Shown: positions 37,503 through 47,611 of the stretch, one piece after another
Numbering within the stretch: position 1 is the stretch's first letter
How the letters are laid out: the number at the start of each line of letters is the position of its first letter
NCBI RefSeq assembly: GCF_027307225.1
Contig: NZ_DAHUXJ010000098.1
Location: forward strand, 1-47,611
Direction of reading: 5' to 3'
DNA: 47,611 nucleotides
Origin: Bradyrhizobium sp.
GTDB lineage: Bacteria; Pseudomonadota; Alphaproteobacteria; Rhizobiales; Xanthobacteraceae
Translations under genes and position numbers: made by a program
Notes under the pieces: generated by a model
The model's database searches: none
What the model was told of the DNA's origin: nothing
Seen by the model: only the letters and a program-made list of their open reading frames with translations

Positions 37503-38033
37503 ATGCCGGTCTATACCGTTCACGCCCCCGCGGTGAGCAACATCGATTTCCGTGCGACCGATCGCTTTGCCTTCGTTAGAGACGGCTTTCATGTGTGGGC
37601 CGCCGTCTTTGGCGTCGTGTGGCTCGCCTGGCATCGTCTGTGGCTCGCGCTGATCGGGTGGATCGTGCTGATGACGGCAATCGATATCGCCTTTGTCCGG
37701 CTCGGCTTCAGCGGTGGAATCGTTTTTCTTGTCGATGCGTTGCTTGCGTTGCTGCTTGGCTTTGAGGCCACAAGCCTCAAGCGCTGGACCTTGTCGCGGC
37801 GCAGATGGCGGCAGCTTGATATTGTGGTTGCCGACGACGAGGAGGCCGCCGAGCGTCGCTTCTTCGATCGCTGGACCGCGCGGCAACGCGTGACGGGCAA
37901 CGACCAGCCGGCGGTCGATCGCGGCGGCCCGCCGCCGACGCGGGATGTCCCGGGCCAGGCTTTTTCGAAGCCGCCGTCACCGCCACGCGACGACATCATC
38001 GGTCTCTTTCCCGAACCGGGAGCGCCGCGGTGA
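37503..38033 (+). CDS. DUF2628 membrane protein
   Basis: A 176-residue protein with a cluster of short hydrophobic helices between about residues 28 and 88 ([20 protein letters not shown] and following) and a charged, proline-rich cytoplasmic tail. This matches DUF2628 proteins, whose function is unknown, and the family is regularly found between hisB and hisH in Rhizobiales. GAGG at 37492-37495 precedes the ATG. Its stop overlaps the hisH GTG start, so it is co-translated with the histidine genes. Confidence 0.82.
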   Translation: MPVYTVHAPAVSNIDFRATDRFAFVRDGFHVWAAVFGVVWLAWHRLWLALIGWIVLMTAIDIAFVRLGFSGGIVFLVDALLALLLGFEATSLKRWTLSRRRWRQLDIVVADDEEAAERRFFDRWTARQRVTGNDQPAVDRGGPPPTRDVPGQAFSKPPSPPRDDIIGLFPEPGAPR

Positions 38034-38680
38034 GTGTTGCGATCATCGATTACGGCTCCGGCAACCTGCACTCGGCGGCGAAAGCCTTCGAGCGCGCGAG
38101 TCGCAGCATGGAGAACCCGGACAAGATCGTCGTGACGCGCGATCCCGATACGGTCTATCGCGCCGACCGCATCGTGCTGCCCGGCGTCGGCGCGTTCGCC
38201 GATTGCCGCCGCGGCCTCGATGCACTGGACGGAATGGTCGACGCGTTGACCGAAACCGTGCGAAACAAGGCGCGGCCGTTTTTTGGCATCTGCGTCGGCA
38301 TGCAGTTGATGGCGACGCGTGGCAAGGAATACGTCAACACCGACGGCTTCAACTGGATCGCCGGCGAAGTCGTGAAGATTTCGCCGCGCGACGAGAACCT
38401 GAAAATCCCGCACATGGGCTGGAACACGCTCGATCTGGCGGGCGAACACCCCGTGCTTGAGCGGTTGCCGCTGGGCCCGAAGGGCCGTCACGCTTATTTC
38501 GTGCACTCCTATCACCTCATTGCCGCCAACGAAGCTGATGTGCTGGCGCGCGCCGACTATGGCGGGCCGGTGACGGCGATCGTCGCCCGCGATACCGCGA
38601 TCGGCACGCAATTCCATCCAGAAAAGAGCCAGCGCTTCGGACTCGCCCTGATCTCGAACTTCTTGAAGTGGAAGCCGTGA
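38030..38680 (+). CDS. hisH: Imidazole glycerol phosphate synthase subunit HisH
   Basis: A 216-residue class I glutamine amidotransferase that delivers ammonia to HisF. The nucleophile cysteine is in [10 protein letters not shown] near residue 87, and the catalytic histidine and glutamate are in [10 protein letters not shown] near 195. It starts with GTG overlapping the DUF2628 stop and ends overlapping the hisA start (GTGA). Confidence 0.96.
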   Translation: MSVAIIDYGSGNLHSAAKAFERASRSMENPDKIVVTRDPDTVYRADRIVLPGVGAFADCRRGLDALDGMVDALTETVRNKARPFFGICVGMQLMATRGKEYVNTDGFNWIAGEVVKISPRDENLKIPHMGWNTLDLAGEHPVLERLPLGPKGRHAYFVHSYHLIAANEADVLARADYGGPVTAIVARDTAIGTQFHPEKSQRFGLALISNFLKWKP

Positions 38681-39425
38681 TTCTTTTTCCTGCCATCGAT
38701 CTGAAAAACGGACAGTGCGTGCGCCTCGAACAAGGCGACATGGCGCGCGCGACCGTGTTCAACCTCGATCCCGCCGCCCAGGCAGCAAGCTTCGCCGCGC
38801 AAGGGTTCGAATATCTCCACGTCGTCGATCTCGATGGCGCCTTCGCCGGCAGGCCGGTGAATGCCGGCGTCGTCGAAGCCATGCTCAGGAAGGTCACCAT
38901 ACCGGTGCAACTCGGCGGCGGCATCCGCGATCTGAAGACGGTCGAAGCCTGGCTCGAGAAGGGCATCGCGCGGGTGATCATCGGCACCGCCGCGGTGCGC
39001 GATCCCGCACTGGTCAAAAGCGCGTCGAAGAAGTTTCCCGGCCGCGTCGCCGTGGGGCTCGATGCGCGCGCCGGCAAGGTTGCGGTCGAAGGCTGGGCCG
39101 AGACATCGCAGGTCACCGCACTCGACATCGCGCGGCGGTTCGAGGATGCCGGCGTTGCCGCGATCATCTTCACCGATATCGCGCGCGATGGCCTGCTCAA
39201 GGGCCTCAACCTCGACGCCACGATTGCGCTCGCCGATCGCATTTCCATTCCGGTCATCGCTTCGGGCGGATTTGCCTCGATCGACGACGTGAAGGCGCTA
39301 CTCGACCCGCGGGCCAAGAAGCTCGCCGGCGCCATTGTCGGCCGCGCGCTCTATGACGGCCGTCTCGATCCTGTCGCGGCGCTGAAGCTGATCCACAGCG
39401 CACGGGCGGCGGCCCAGGAGGATCC

Positions 39426-39444
<19 letters not shown>
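38677..39444 (+). CDS. hisA: Phosphoribosylformimino-5-aminoimidazole carboxamide ribotide isomerase HisA
   Basis: A 255-residue TIM barrel catalysing the Amadori rearrangement of ProFAR in histidine synthesis. The first catalytic aspartate is in [16 protein letters not shown] and the second in [18 protein letters not shown] 38677 gives the standard N-terminus and overlaps the hisH stop codon; an in-frame GTG at 38668 would add three residues. The 3' end overlaps hisF by 19 bp. Confidence 0.96.
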
Positions 39445-40202
<758 letters not shown>

Positions 40203-40227
40203 CGACTCCTTATGACAGGAGTGCTAC

Positions 40228-40393
40228 TAGTGCTCCGATTCCGAAGTTCGGATTGCATTGCGGCCCCACGTTTGCGAACTTCGGAATCAGAGGAGCACTA
40301 GCTAAATATATGGATCTAGTGCGGTTTGGAATTTGAAGTTCCTATGACGAGATTGCCGCGAAACTGATAGGAACTTCAAATTCACCGCACTAG
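40228..40393 (+). repeat. Two-hairpin intergenic element, B-A unit
   Basis: Hairpin B, 40228-40301, has outer arms ctagtgctcc / ggagcactag. After the 14-nt spacer ctaaatatatggat comes hairpin A, 40316-40393, with outer arms ctagtgcggt / accgcactag and core gaagttcctat / ataggaacttc. The whole unit lies inside the histidine operon between hisF and hisE. Confidence 0.92.
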
Positions 40394-40454
40394 TCAGGGG
40401 TGATTGGCGCCTGCGATACCCGGCGCATGCAAGTTTGAAGTTGAGTTCGAATTG

Positions 40455-40778
40455 ATGTCGCGTTTTTCGCTGCACGACCTTGCCAGAATCATCGACGCCC
40501 GCGCGGCATCGGGCGGCGAGGCTTCGTATACCCGCAAGCTCCTGGACAAGGGGCCAGAGCATTGCGCCAGGAAGTTTGGCGAGGAGGCGGTGGAAACCGT
40601 GATCGCCGCCGTCGGTACCAACCGCGACCATCTCATCGCGGAAAGCGCGGACGTGCTGTTTCACCTGCTGGTGCTGTTGAAGTCGTGTGGCGTCGCCCTT
40701 GAAGAAGTCGAGGCTACGCTGGAGAGCCGCACCGGCATGTCCGGGCTTGAGGAAAAGGCCGCGCGCAAGCGCGACTAG
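40455..40778 (+). CDS. hisE: Phosphoribosyl-ATP pyrophosphatase
   Basis: A 107-residue all-helical MazG-superfamily enzyme hydrolysing phosphoribosyl-ATP to phosphoribosyl-AMP. The motif KFGEEAVETVIAA, with metal-binding glutamates, and AESADVLFHLLVLL are diagnostic. The ATG at 40455 (MSRFSLHDLARI) gives the usual length; the frame is open back to 40404. It is a separate gene here rather than part of a HisIE fusion. It precedes coaA by 18 bp. Confidence 0.95.
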   Translation: MSRFSLHDLARIIDARAASGGEASYTRKLLDKGPEHCARKFGEEAVETVIAAVGTNRDHLIAESADVLFHLLVLLKSCGVALEEVEATLESRTGMSGLEEKAARKRD

Positions 40779-40796
40779 CTTGGCTGGATAGGCGTC

Positions 40797-41753
40797 ATGG
40801 ATATCAGGGCACCCGATCAGCAGTATAATCCCTACCGGGTATTTTCCCGCGACCAGTGGGCGCGCCTTCGCGACGACACGCCGATGACACTGGAACCGGG
40901 CGAGTTCGAGCGCTTGCGCTCGCTGCACGATCGCCTCGACCTGAAGGAAGTCGAAGACATTTACCTTCCGCTGTCGCGCTTGTTGTCGATCTATGTCGAT
41001 GCCACGACCCGGCTGTTTCAGGCGCAGCGCCAGTTTCTTGGCATTCGGGACCGCAAGGTGCCCTACATCATCGGCATTGCAGGCTCGGTTGCCGGCGGCA
41101 AGTCGACCACGGCGCGCGTGCTGCAAGCCCTCCTGGCGCGCTGGTCGCCGCGGCCGAAGGTCGACATGGTGACGACCGACGGTTTTCTGTTTCCCAATGC
41201 CGTGCTCGAGCGGCAAGGCTTGTTGCAGAAGAAGGGTTTCCCCGAAAGTTACGACCAGCCGAGGCTGCTCTCGTTTTTGAGCGACATCAAGGCCGGACGA
41301 GGAAAAGTGGGCGCGCCGGTCTATTCGCATCTCACCTACGACATCATTCCGAATGAGTGGAATGAGATCGACCGGCCGGACATCCTGATCGTCGAGGGCG
41401 TCAACGTCCTGCAAACCAGCCGTCTTCCGCGCGATGGCAAGGCGGTGCCTGTCGTCTCCGACTTCTTCGACTTCTCCGTCTATATCGATGCGGAGGAGCC
41501 GGTGCTGCGCGATTGGTATATCCGCCGCTTCCTGACCCTTCGCGATACCGCCTTCCACGATCCCAAATCCTATTTCCACCGCTATGCACTGCTGTCCGAC
41601 GACGAAGCCGTCGCGACCGCAACCGCGATCTGGGAGCGCACCAACCTCGCAAACCTCGAGGACAACATCCTTCCGACGCGACCGCGCGCGACGCTGATCC
41701 TCAAGAAGGGCGCCGACCACGTCGTCGAAACCGTGGCGCTGCGCCGGCTCTGA
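40797..41753 (+). CDS. coaA: Type I pantothenate kinase
   Basis: A 318-residue P-loop kinase that phosphorylates pantothenate, the first and regulated step of coenzyme A synthesis. The P-loop is [15 protein letters not shown] near residue 97, followed by [10 protein letters not shown] and the [11 protein letters not shown] motif. It is the last gene of the histidine operon, an association common in alphaproteobacteria. Its stop precedes a remnant of an E palindrome by 12 bp. Confidence 0.97.
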   Translation: MDIRAPDQQYNPYRVFSRDQWARLRDDTPMTLEPGEFERLRSLHDRLDLKEVEDIYLPLSRLLSIYVDATTRLFQAQRQFLGIRDRKVPYIIGIAGSVAGGKSTTARVLQALLARWSPRPKVDMVTTDGFLFPNAVLERQGLLQKKGFPESYDQPRLLSFLSDIKAGRGKVGAPVYSHLTYDIIPNEWNEIDRPDILIVEGVNVLQTSRLPRDGKAVPVVSDFFDFSVYIDAEEPVLRDWYIRRFLTLRDTAFHDPKSYFHRYALLSDDEAVATATAIWERTNLANLEDNILPTRPRATLILKKGADHVVETVALRRL

Positions 41754-41765
41754 TCCGCTTTCTTA

Positions 41766-41874
41766 TTTGAACCAAAGCCACACTGGACCAATAATTTTGC
41801 TAGATTCCTGTCGATTCCGAAGTTCGTAGAGGTGGGGCCGAGTAATCATGCGAACCTCGGAATCGGGACTCTAG
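41766..41874 (-). repeat. B-E palindrome unit, reversed, E truncated; B overlaps a kinase gene
   Basis: Bases 41766-41785 (ttgaaccaaagccacactgg) are the reverse complement of the outer left arm of the E hairpin at 22213. A 14-base AT-rich spacer leads to a complete 75-bp hairpin B at 41800-41874, with loop orientation reversed. The B hairpin lies in frame inside the 3' end of the histidine kinase gene and encodes its last 24 residues plus the TAG stop. Confidence 0.88.
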
Positions 41875-44082
41875 CGCATCTGCAAGCTTCTCGCGGTCGA
41901 GCGGCTTGACCAGGAAACCGTCCATGCCCGCCTCGAAGCAGGCATGGCGATCCTCGACCAGCGTGTTCGCGGTCAGCGCCAGGATCGGCGTCCGCCGTCC
42001 CGCCTGCGCGGCTTCATGGCTGCGGATGCGCTTGGTGGTCTCGATGCCGTCGAGGCCCGGCATCTGGATGTCCATCAGCACGAGGTCATAAGGCGCACCG
42101 GCGGATTTTGCGGCGAGCCAGGATTCCAGCGCCTCCTCGCCATCGGTGGTGAGGACGACCTGATGTCCCAGCCGCGTCAGAAGCGAGCGCATCAGCAGCG
42201 CGTTGATCTCGTTGTCTTCCGCTACCAGCACGGAGAAGCCGCGCGGCGTGACGGCGGGTGCGGCCTCGGCGGCTTCCGCCGGCTCGGCGATGGCGTCGAC
42301 GAGGCCGGGTGCGGAAACCTCCGGCGGCCCGGAAAGGCGTGCGGCGAGCGAGGCCGCGCGCAACGGCTTGACCAGATAGCCGGTGAGGGAAGAGGCCGCC
42401 GAGAATTGCGATTCCTGCCGGGTCGCCGGCGTGAACATGACGATCCGCCGGGGAGCGAACGGCCGTGCCGACGTCGCCAGCGCCTCGACCGTTTCGATGC
42501 CGAGCGCGTGGTCGAGCAGCACCGCGTGCCAATTCCGCTCCGGCAGCAGCGCGCGCGCCACATCGGGATCGGAAACCACGCAGGTCTGGCCGCCCCAGCG
42601 TTCCAGCCGCCGCGCTACCAGCGACGCCTCGATGCTCTGTGGCGCCACCAGCATCACGGAGCGGCCGCCAAGATCGGGGGCCGCAAACGGCTGCGGCGCG
42701 CTCTCGCTGGCCGCCAACGGAATGCTGACGGTGAAGGTCGAGCCCTTGCCGGGTTCGCTTTCCAGCGCGATGCGCCCGCCCATGCGCTTGACGATGCGCT
42801 CGGAAATGGAGAGGCCCAGTCCCGTGCCGCCATAGCTGCGGGCGATGCGGTCGTCGGCCTGTTCGAATTCGCGGAAGATGCGCTCCTGTGCCGCCGGCGC
42901 GATACCCATGCCGGTGTCGCGCACGATGAACGAGATTTCGCTGGGCCAGATGCCGGGCTCGACGATCAGCGCCACGCCGCCGGTCGCGGTGAATTTGATG
43001 GCGTTGCCGGCGAGGTTGAGCAGCACCTGTCGAAGCCGCGCGGCATCGCCGATCACCTGCGCCGGCAGGCGGTCATCGATGAAAGACGCGATTTCGAGTT
43101 TGCGCGCCTGTGCGCGCGGCGCCAGCAGTTCGGTGATGTCCTCGATCAGGCCGGCGAGTGCGAACGGGCGCGATTCCAGGTCGATCTTGCCGGCCTCGAT
43201 CTTGGAATAATCGAGCAGCTCCTCGATCAGCGCGAGCAGCGCATCGCCCGAGGTTTTCACCGCCTTGGCATAGGTCATCTGCTCCGGCGTCAGCGCGGTG
43301 TCGAGCAACAGCCCGCTCATCCCGAGGATGCCGTTGAGCGGCGTGCGGATCTCGTGGCTTGCCATCGCGAGAAAGCGCGACTTGGCACGGTTGGCGGCGT
43401 CCGCCTGGTCGCGAGCCTCGGCAAGCGCACGCTCGGTTTCGGTGCGGTCGGTGACGTCGCGGCCGACACTTTGCATTTCGGCCGGCGCGCCGGCATCGAA
43501 GCGGACCAGCGCTTCGCGCCAGGCGATCCAGCGCGCACCCAGCGCGGTTTCGATGCGCTGGTCGTGAATCCGGGTCCCGTTCGCCTCGATCGCGCTTTCG
43601 CCCTGTTCGATCACGGTGAGCTGGAAGCGGCTGCCGATCAGCTCGCCCCGCTCCTTGCGCGCCAGTTCGCAGTAGGCGTCGTTGACGAAAGTGATCCTGC
43701 CTTCTCCGTCGCGCAGCACGATTAAATCGCCCTGCGATTCGAACAGGCTGCGCGAGCGCCCTTCCGCTTCCTGCAATTCCCAATTGCGGTCGGCCAGCGC
43801 CTCATTATGCAGCGCGATCTTGCGCATCTTCTTGCGCACAAAACGCAGCCGCATGCTGACGGTCACGAGTGCAAGACATGCGACCGCAAACAGGAAACTT
43901 GCGCCGATCGCAAAATTGTTGGGGTTGTAGCCGGAATGTTCCGAGCGGCTGCCCGCTATGAAGCCATAGGCGCCGCCGAACGTCGCGGAGAAGATCACGA
44001 ACGAACGGACCGAAAGCGAAATCCACGGATGACGTCGCGCGAAGCGGCGCAGGTGCAGTTTGATCTGGATCATCCGCCCCAT
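41800..44082 (-). CDS. Hybrid sensor histidine kinase with two receiver-like domains
   Basis: A 760-residue inner-membrane kinase. Two membrane helices lie at about 22-44 and 55-77, then a short coiled linker, a PAS domain (about 108-215), HisKA with H243 ([11 protein letters not shown]), and HATPase with N-box N360, DTGMGIAP near 389 and GGTGLGLSI near 418. A first receiver-like domain (475-585) is degenerate, and a second (616-735) has the phosphoacceptor D671 and K727. The last 24 residues (from L737) are encoded entirely by a family B palindrome, which also provides the stop, so the native C-terminus was probably replaced or slightly cut. The signal sensed is unknown. ATG 44073 is an alternative start. 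Confidence 0.9.
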   Translation of the reverse strand: MGRMIQIKLHLRRFARRHPWISLSVRSFVIFSATFGGAYGFIAGSRSEHSGYNPNNFAIGASFLFAVACLALVTVSMRLRFVRKKMRKIALHNEALADRNWELQEAEGRSRSLFESQGDLIVLRDGEGRITFVNDAYCELARKERGELIGSRFQLTVIEQGESAIEANGTRIHDQRIETALGARWIAWREALVRFDAGAPAEMQSVGRDVTDRTETERALAEARDQADAANRAKSRFLAMASHEIRTPLNGILGMSGLLLDTALTPEQMTYAKAVKTSGDALLALIEELLDYSKIEAGKIDLESRPFALAGLIEDITELLAPRAQARKLEIASFIDDRLPAQVIGDAARLRQVLLNLAGNAIKFTATGGVALIVEPGIWPSEISFIVRDTGMGIAPAAQERIFREFEQADDRIARSYGGTGLGLSISERIVKRMGGRIALESEPGKGSTFTVSIPLAASESAPQPFAAPDLGGRSVMLVAPQSIEASLVARRLERWGGQTCVVSDPDVARALLPERNWHAVLLDHALGIETVEALATSARPFAPRRIVMFTPATRQESQFSAASSLTGYLVKPLRAASLAARLSGPPEVSAPGLVDAIAEPAEAAEAAPAVTPRGFSVLVAEDNEINALLMRSLLTRLGHQVVLTTDGEEALESWLAAKSAGAPYDLVLMDIQMPGLDGIETTKRIRSHEAAQAGRRTPILALTANTLVEDRHACFEAGMDGFLVKPLDREKLADALESRFRGSHDYSAPPLRTSESTGI

Positions 44083-44844
44083 GGCCGATCACCTGAATTT
44101 TTTTGCATCGTTCGTTGGTTCACGAAGATGCCGTCCACGGTCTTGCGAAGTGCTTGAAGGTGCGCGGGTTCCGCTCGCGGCATGCGAACGTGGTTGACGA
44201 AACGTTAAACCTCCCGCGGGTCGCGCCTCTTCATTCTCGCGCGGCAATCGCCTCCGAGTCATTGCAAAGGGTCCCTCCGAAAGCAGAGGGAGCAGGGAAT
44301 GCCGGGCGCGTCAACGCACCCACAGCCTCGCACGCAAAGTAGAAAGCGTACGAGTTAGTCACCGCAGGTCCGCCGAAGTCGTCAGGCATTCCCCGCGCGG
44401 CTGGTTTTACGGCTTATTCCACGCTCTCCCCGGCGATCGGGCTTGTTGTCACCGTCCTCGCGCAATACGGAGCATTGTCGCGAGTTGATGTCAGCGTCGG
44501 GACATCAGGACCACGTGGCTTCGCCGTCCGCGACGATGCGCATTCGTCTGTTGCGCCGCCGCGTCCACCGCATCTTCCGCCCAACGTTTAGTGACGATCG
44601 CGAAACGCCCTCATCTCGGGCGGAAGACGCGCGAAGAAGTGCCAGTGATTTGCCCGACGTCACAAGGATCGCACCTGCGACAGATTGGCACGACGGGCAA
44701 ATCAGGTGAGGGACGAGAAAAGCTGTCAAGGACAATTCTCGTGTCCTGGACGCGACGCAGCGTGCCGAAAGCGCGTTCACGCGCGTCCTCGACGCGCTAT
44801 GGCTGCTTCGCGAGAAGCCGGGACCCACAATCCTCCGCGGGGAC
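44083..44844. other. Non-coding repeat-rich interval
   Basis: A stretch of 762 bp with no credible gene. It contains inverted segments: cagggaatgccgggcgcg at 44293-44310 with ggcattcccc at 44385-44394, and gatttgcccg at 44647-44656 with cgggcaaatc at 44694-44703. From memory, similar patchworks recur between genes in Bradyrhizobium and relatives and are sometimes annotated as small proteins. A 107-codon minus frame (44505-44828) shows no motif and skewed composition, so I treat it as spurious. The promoter of the histidine kinase should lie in the left part. Confidence 0.6.
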
Positions 44845-45008
44845 CTAGTGATCCGATTCTAACATTCGCATCCCCCTCAGCGCCCACTTTGCGAATGTTA
44901 GAATCATAGGATCACTAGAAATATTAGATTCTAGTGTAGTTTAGGATTTGACATTCGCTTTCCGGACTAGCGGCTTGGGGAGAGCGAATGTCAAATCCAC
45001 TACACTAG
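44845..45008 (-). repeat. Two-hairpin intergenic element, C-D unit, reversed
   Basis: Hairpin D at 44845-44918 (outer arms ctagtgatcc / ggatcactag) and hairpin C at 44931-45008 (outer arms ctagtgtagt / actacactag) are separated by the 12-base spacer aaatattagatt. Loop sequences match the C-D unit at 5781-5949 after reverse complementing, so this is the same unit in opposite orientation, downstream of the comM stop. Confidence 0.92.
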
Positions 45009-45072
45009 GATCAGCAGCGCACCACGCCGCTGCCGCGGCGCATTGCGCAGCATCCGGGGAACGCCACCATCA

Positions 45073-46611
45073 TCAAGCCGCGCGCTGCAGATCGTCGGCG
45101 AGCGCGCGATAGGACAGGGCTTCGGCCAAGTGAAGCCGCGTGATGTTGTCGGCGCCGTCGAGATCGGCGAGCGTGCGCGCCACCCGCAGGATGCGATGAT
45201 AGGCTCGCGCCGAGAGCCGCATGGTTTCAGACGCCTCGCGCAACAGCTTGGTGCCCGCGCTATCTGTCTGCGCGATTGTTTCCAGCACGGCGGCTGGCGC
45301 TTCCGCATTGGTGCGGATGTTCGGTAGTCCCAGCGCGGCATAACGCGCGGCCTGAATGTCGCGTGCCGCCGCCACGCGCGCGGCAACCTCGGCTGAGCCT
45401 TCCGCCGGCGGCGGCAGAATCAAATCGGCGGCGCTCACCGCCGGCACCTCGATTCGCAGATCGATGCGGTCCATCAACGGACCCGATATGCGCGCCTGGT
45501 AATCCGCCGTGCAGCGCTCGATGCGATTGCGCTTGCACGAAAAGCCGGGCTCGAACGCGTGCCCGCAGCGGCAGGGGTTCATCGCCGCGATCAGCATGAA
45601 GCGCGCCGGATACGTCACGCGATGGTTGGCGCGCGACACCGCCACCGTGCCGTTTTCAAGCGGCTGGCGCAGCGAATCGAGCACGCGCGGATCGAACTCC
45701 GGCAGTTCGTCGAGAAACAGCACGCCCTGATGCGCGAGCGAAATCTCGCCGGGTTTGGCGCGCACGCCGCCGCCGGTCAGCGCCGCCATGCTCGCGGAAT
45801 GATGCGGCGAGCGGAACGGACGCTGTGCCGTCAAGGCGCCGTCGCGGATTTCGCCGGCGACCGACGCGATCATCGACACTTCCAGCAATTCGGACGGCGA
45901 TAGCGGCGGCAGGATCGAGGGCAGCCTCGCGGCGAGCATCGACTTGCCCGCGCCGGGACTTCCCATCATCAGCAAATGATGCCCGCCGGCCGCCGCAATT
46001 TCGAGCGCGCGCTTGGCGCTCTCCTGGCCCTTGATGTCGCGCAGGTCGAGTGTGCTCGCCGTTGCCTCATGCACCCTGGGCGTGGGCCGCGACAACACCT
46101 GAGACCCGCGAAAATGATTGGCCAACTGGATCAGCGATTGTGCGGCCACGATCTGGATGTCCGGGCTGGCCCAGGCGGCTTCCGCGCCGCAGGCGGCGGG
46201 ACAGATCAAGCCTTCCTCGCGCGAATTCGCACCGATGGCGGCTGGCAAGACGCCCGCGACGGCTGCAATCGAGCCGTCGAGGCCGAGTTCGCCGAGCACG
46301 GTGAAACCTGAAAGCGCATCCGGCGGAATGGCCCCGATCGCCGCCATCAGTCCGAGTGCGATCGGCAGATCGTAATGGCTGCCTTCCTTAGGCAGGTCCG
46401 CCGGCGCAAGATTGACGGTGATGCGGCGCGCCGGCAGCGCGAGGCCGGAGGCAATCAGCGCCGAGCGAACTCTTTCCCGCGCCTCGGAAACCGCCTTGTC
46501 GGGCAGGCCGACGATGGCAAAGGCCGGCAAACCCGGCGCGACCTGCACCTGCACGTCGACGGCGCGGGCCTCGATACCCTCAAACGCGACGGTTGAAACC
46601 CGCTGGACCAT
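45073..46611 (-). CDS. comM: ComM/YifB-family Mg-chelatase-like AAA ATPase
   Basis: A 512-residue protein with an N-terminal Lon-protease-like S5 fold (about 1-160, LPAFAIVGLPDKAVSEAR) and an AAA+ module with Walker A GSPGAGKSMLAARL near 218 and Walker B LFLDELPEF. The MNPCRCG motif and a cysteine-containing loop follow, then the Mg-chelatase C-terminal helical domain. ComM is a hexameric helicase promoting branch migration in natural transformation; whether this organism is transformable is unknown. The reading frame is complete and of typical length. Confidence 0.93.
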   Translation of the reverse strand: MVQRVSTVAFEGIEARAVDVQVQVAPGLPAFAIVGLPDKAVSEARERVRSALIASGLALPARRITVNLAPADLPKEGSHYDLPIALGLMAAIGAIPPDALSGFTVLGELGLDGSIAAVAGVLPAAIGANSREEGLICPAACGAEAAWASPDIQIVAAQSLIQLANHFRGSQVLSRPTPRVHEATASTLDLRDIKGQESAKRALEIAAAGGHHLLMMGSPGAGKSMLAARLPSILPPLSPSELLEVSMIASVAGEIRDGALTAQRPFRSPHHSASMAALTGGGVRAKPGEISLAHQGVLFLDELPEFDPRVLDSLRQPLENGTVAVSRANHRVTYPARFMLIAAMNPCRCGHAFEPGFSCKRNRIERCTADYQARISGPLMDRIDLRIEVPAVSAADLILPPPAEGSAEVAARVAAARDIQAARYAALGLPNIRTNAEAPAAVLETIAQTDSAGTKLLREASETMRLSARAYHRILRVARTLADLDGADNITRLHLAEALSYRALADDLQRAA

Positions 46612-46831
46612 GCTGCCCCTTCCGTGTCAGAGGGTAGCGGAAGGCGGACGAGAGGGCAAGAACATTAGGAGAACATTCGCCAACTTGAGGACACCACCTA
46701 AGGGTAGGGGGAGCTCAAAAATCCTCGTGACGTGATGCCGATGCTGCCGCGCACGACGGCGAGGCACTCTGATCGCCAGCCGCTTTAAAGGAAAACCCCG
46801 ACAGGCCGCAGAACCAATTCCGCGAGAGCGC

Positions 46832-47233
46832 TCAGTCCAGCGGCTGGACCGGCGGCATGGCAGTCGCGTGCGTTGGAGCAGGTGCAGCCGTTGGCGCTGG
46901 CGGCGGGGATGGAACAGGCGGGGCCGATGCGACCGCTGCAACATCCGCATGGGTGCGCGGCGCAGGTCCGCTTTCGCGTGTCATCGCGGCTGGCTCCGCC
47001 GTCGCGGGCCTGCGGACGTATCGGCGGTGGCTTGGTCGCCGCACGCCCCAGGCGTTGGCAATCGACGGTCCGGCCGTATAACCCACAAACGCACCGGCCA
47101 CCGCACCGATCGGCCCAAGCACGACGGCTCCCGATACTGCGCCGAGCGCGGCATCGCCTGCGCGTTCCTGGGCAGTCGCGGCCGATGACAGCAGTGCCAA
47201 GGCAAAGGCCAGGCCGATCGTCTGTTTCTTCAT
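46832..47233 (-). CDS. Small exported glycine-zipper protein
   Basis: A 133-residue protein with a signal peptide (MKKQTIGLAFALALLSSAATA) ending after ATA, followed by a glycine- and alanine-rich segment, LGPIGAVAGAFVGYTAGPS, that looks like a glycine zipper. The C-terminal half is rich in proline, alanine and arginine. Such proteins are usually periplasmic or outer-membrane associated, but no function is assigned. GGGGGA upstream of ATG 47233 supports this start over the longer frame to 47305. It is separated from comM by 220 bp with no clear terminator. Confidence 0.7.
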   Translation of the reverse strand: MKKQTIGLAFALALLSSAATAQERAGDAALGAVSGAVVLGPIGAVAGAFVGYTAGPSIANAWGVRRPSHRRYVRRPATAEPAAMTRESGPAPRTHADVAAVASAPPVPSPPPAPTAAPAPTHATAMPPVQPLD

Positions 47234-47401
47234 TTTGAAATCCCCCGCTTGTCCACCATCGGATAGTGACAAGCCTGACCATGGCGAGTCCATTTGCTCC
47301 GTCATCAGTCACCTGACTATTGTGACTACATTTGGACGCCTTCGCGACGACGGCTTGGTGCGGATGTGCCCGGAAGCGTAGCAACTTATTGTTTCCAAGC
47401 A

Positions 47402-47475
47402 GCGGCCTTTGAATTTGAAGTTCATGTGACGACCTCGCAGCAACACTGATAGGAACTTCAAATTCGCCATACTAG
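47402..47475 (+). repeat. Degenerate family A palindrome
   Basis: The core gaatttgaagttcatg / ataggaacttcaaattc is recognisable, with the loop in the same orientation as the A hairpin at 40316. The left CTAG and outer arm have decayed; the right end is intact CTAG (47472-47475) and is shared with the next element. Confidence 0.75.
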
Positions 47476-47611
47476 TGCTCCGATTCCGAAGTTCGTATCA
47501 TATTGCGGCTCCACGTTTACGAACTTCGGAATCAAAGGAGCACTAGCCAATTATATGATTCTAGTGCGGTTTAGAATTTGAAGTTCCTATGACGAGGTCG
47601 CCGCGAAACTG
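47472..47611 (+). repeat. Two-hairpin intergenic element, B-A unit, cut by window end
   Basis: Hairpin B at 47472-47546 has outer arms ctagtgctcc / ggagcactag and a loop almost identical to the copy at 32249. The 14-nt spacer ccaattatatgatt differs by one base from the spacer at 32324. Hairpin A starts at CTAG 47561 and runs off the end of the window at its loop. Confidence 0.88.

Noticed and set aside
40302..41720. A 472-codon open frame antisense to hisE and coaA
   Set aside because: It is the complement of two certain genes and runs into a palindrome; no protein family features.
44505..44828. A 107-codon minus-strand frame upstream of comM
   Set aside because: It lies entirely in repeat-rich intergenic DNA, with atypical composition and no start signal or motif.

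Overview
The window is a continuous piece of a GC-rich alphaproteobacterial chromosome. Gene order, protein sequences and short repeats point to Rhizobiales, most likely Bradyrhizobium or a close relative (Nitrobacteraceae). Supporting signs are glnK-amtB next to dapC-ftsK-lolA, the block rsmG-parA-parB with mnmG, mnmE, rho and hemJ, the block ppsR-maf-coaE-dnaQ-secB-tim44-mltA-smr, and hisB-DUF2628-hisHAF-hisE-coaA facing hslVU. This assignment comes from recognising proteins and synteny, not from a database search.

Layout. 1-1.8 kb: end of glnK and amtB (ammonium sensing and uptake), closed by a clear intrinsic terminator. 1.9-7.9 kb: a DapC-like aminotransferase, ftsK, lolA and xth. 7.9-13.2 kb: a lone cyclic-nucleotide-binding domain protein, an OmpR-type response regulator, an L,D-transpeptidase-fold protein, a hydratase, the PLP-binding YggS protein and a membrane diguanylate cyclase. 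13.3-17.6 kb: leuS-lptE-holA. 17.6-25.8 kb: a leftward block parB, parA, rsmG, mnmG, mnmE, rho, hemJ containing three parS sites. 25.8-26.3 kb: a gene-free, partly AT-rich gap with TTATCC motifs and clustered GANTC sites that I propose as the chromosomal replication origin. 26.3-33.0 kb: rightward ppsR, maf, coaE, dnaQ, then tim44, mltA and smr, with secB reversed. 33.1-36.6 kb: leftward hslV, a GNAT gene, hslU and an unknown membrane protein. 36.9-41.8 kb: the histidine operon plus coaA. 41.8-47.6 kb: a hybrid histidine kinase, a repeat-rich non-coding stretch, a ComM-type ATPase and a small glycine-zipper protein.

The most unusual content is a set of intergenic palindromes of about 75-79 bp, nearly all bounded by CTAG. 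I sort them by stem core into five families, A to E. They mostly occur as polar two-hairpin units, 'B + AT-rich spacer of 12-14 nt + A, E or C/D' and 'C + spacer + D', present in both orientations. The outer stem bases change from copy to copy yet stay complementary. One copy lies inside the 3' end of the histidine kinase gene and encodes its last 24 residues and stop codon; another supplies the stop codon of mltA. A second known-looking palindrome (gcgttttc...gaaaacgc) occurs twice.

Most genes are housekeeping: chromosome segregation (ftsK, parAB, parS), translation and tRNA/rRNA modification (leuS, rsmG, mnmE, mnmG), transcription termination (rho), replication (holA, dnaQ), envelope assembly (lolA, lptE, secB, mltA), cofactors (coaE, coaA, hemJ), proteolysis (hslUV) and histidine synthesis.
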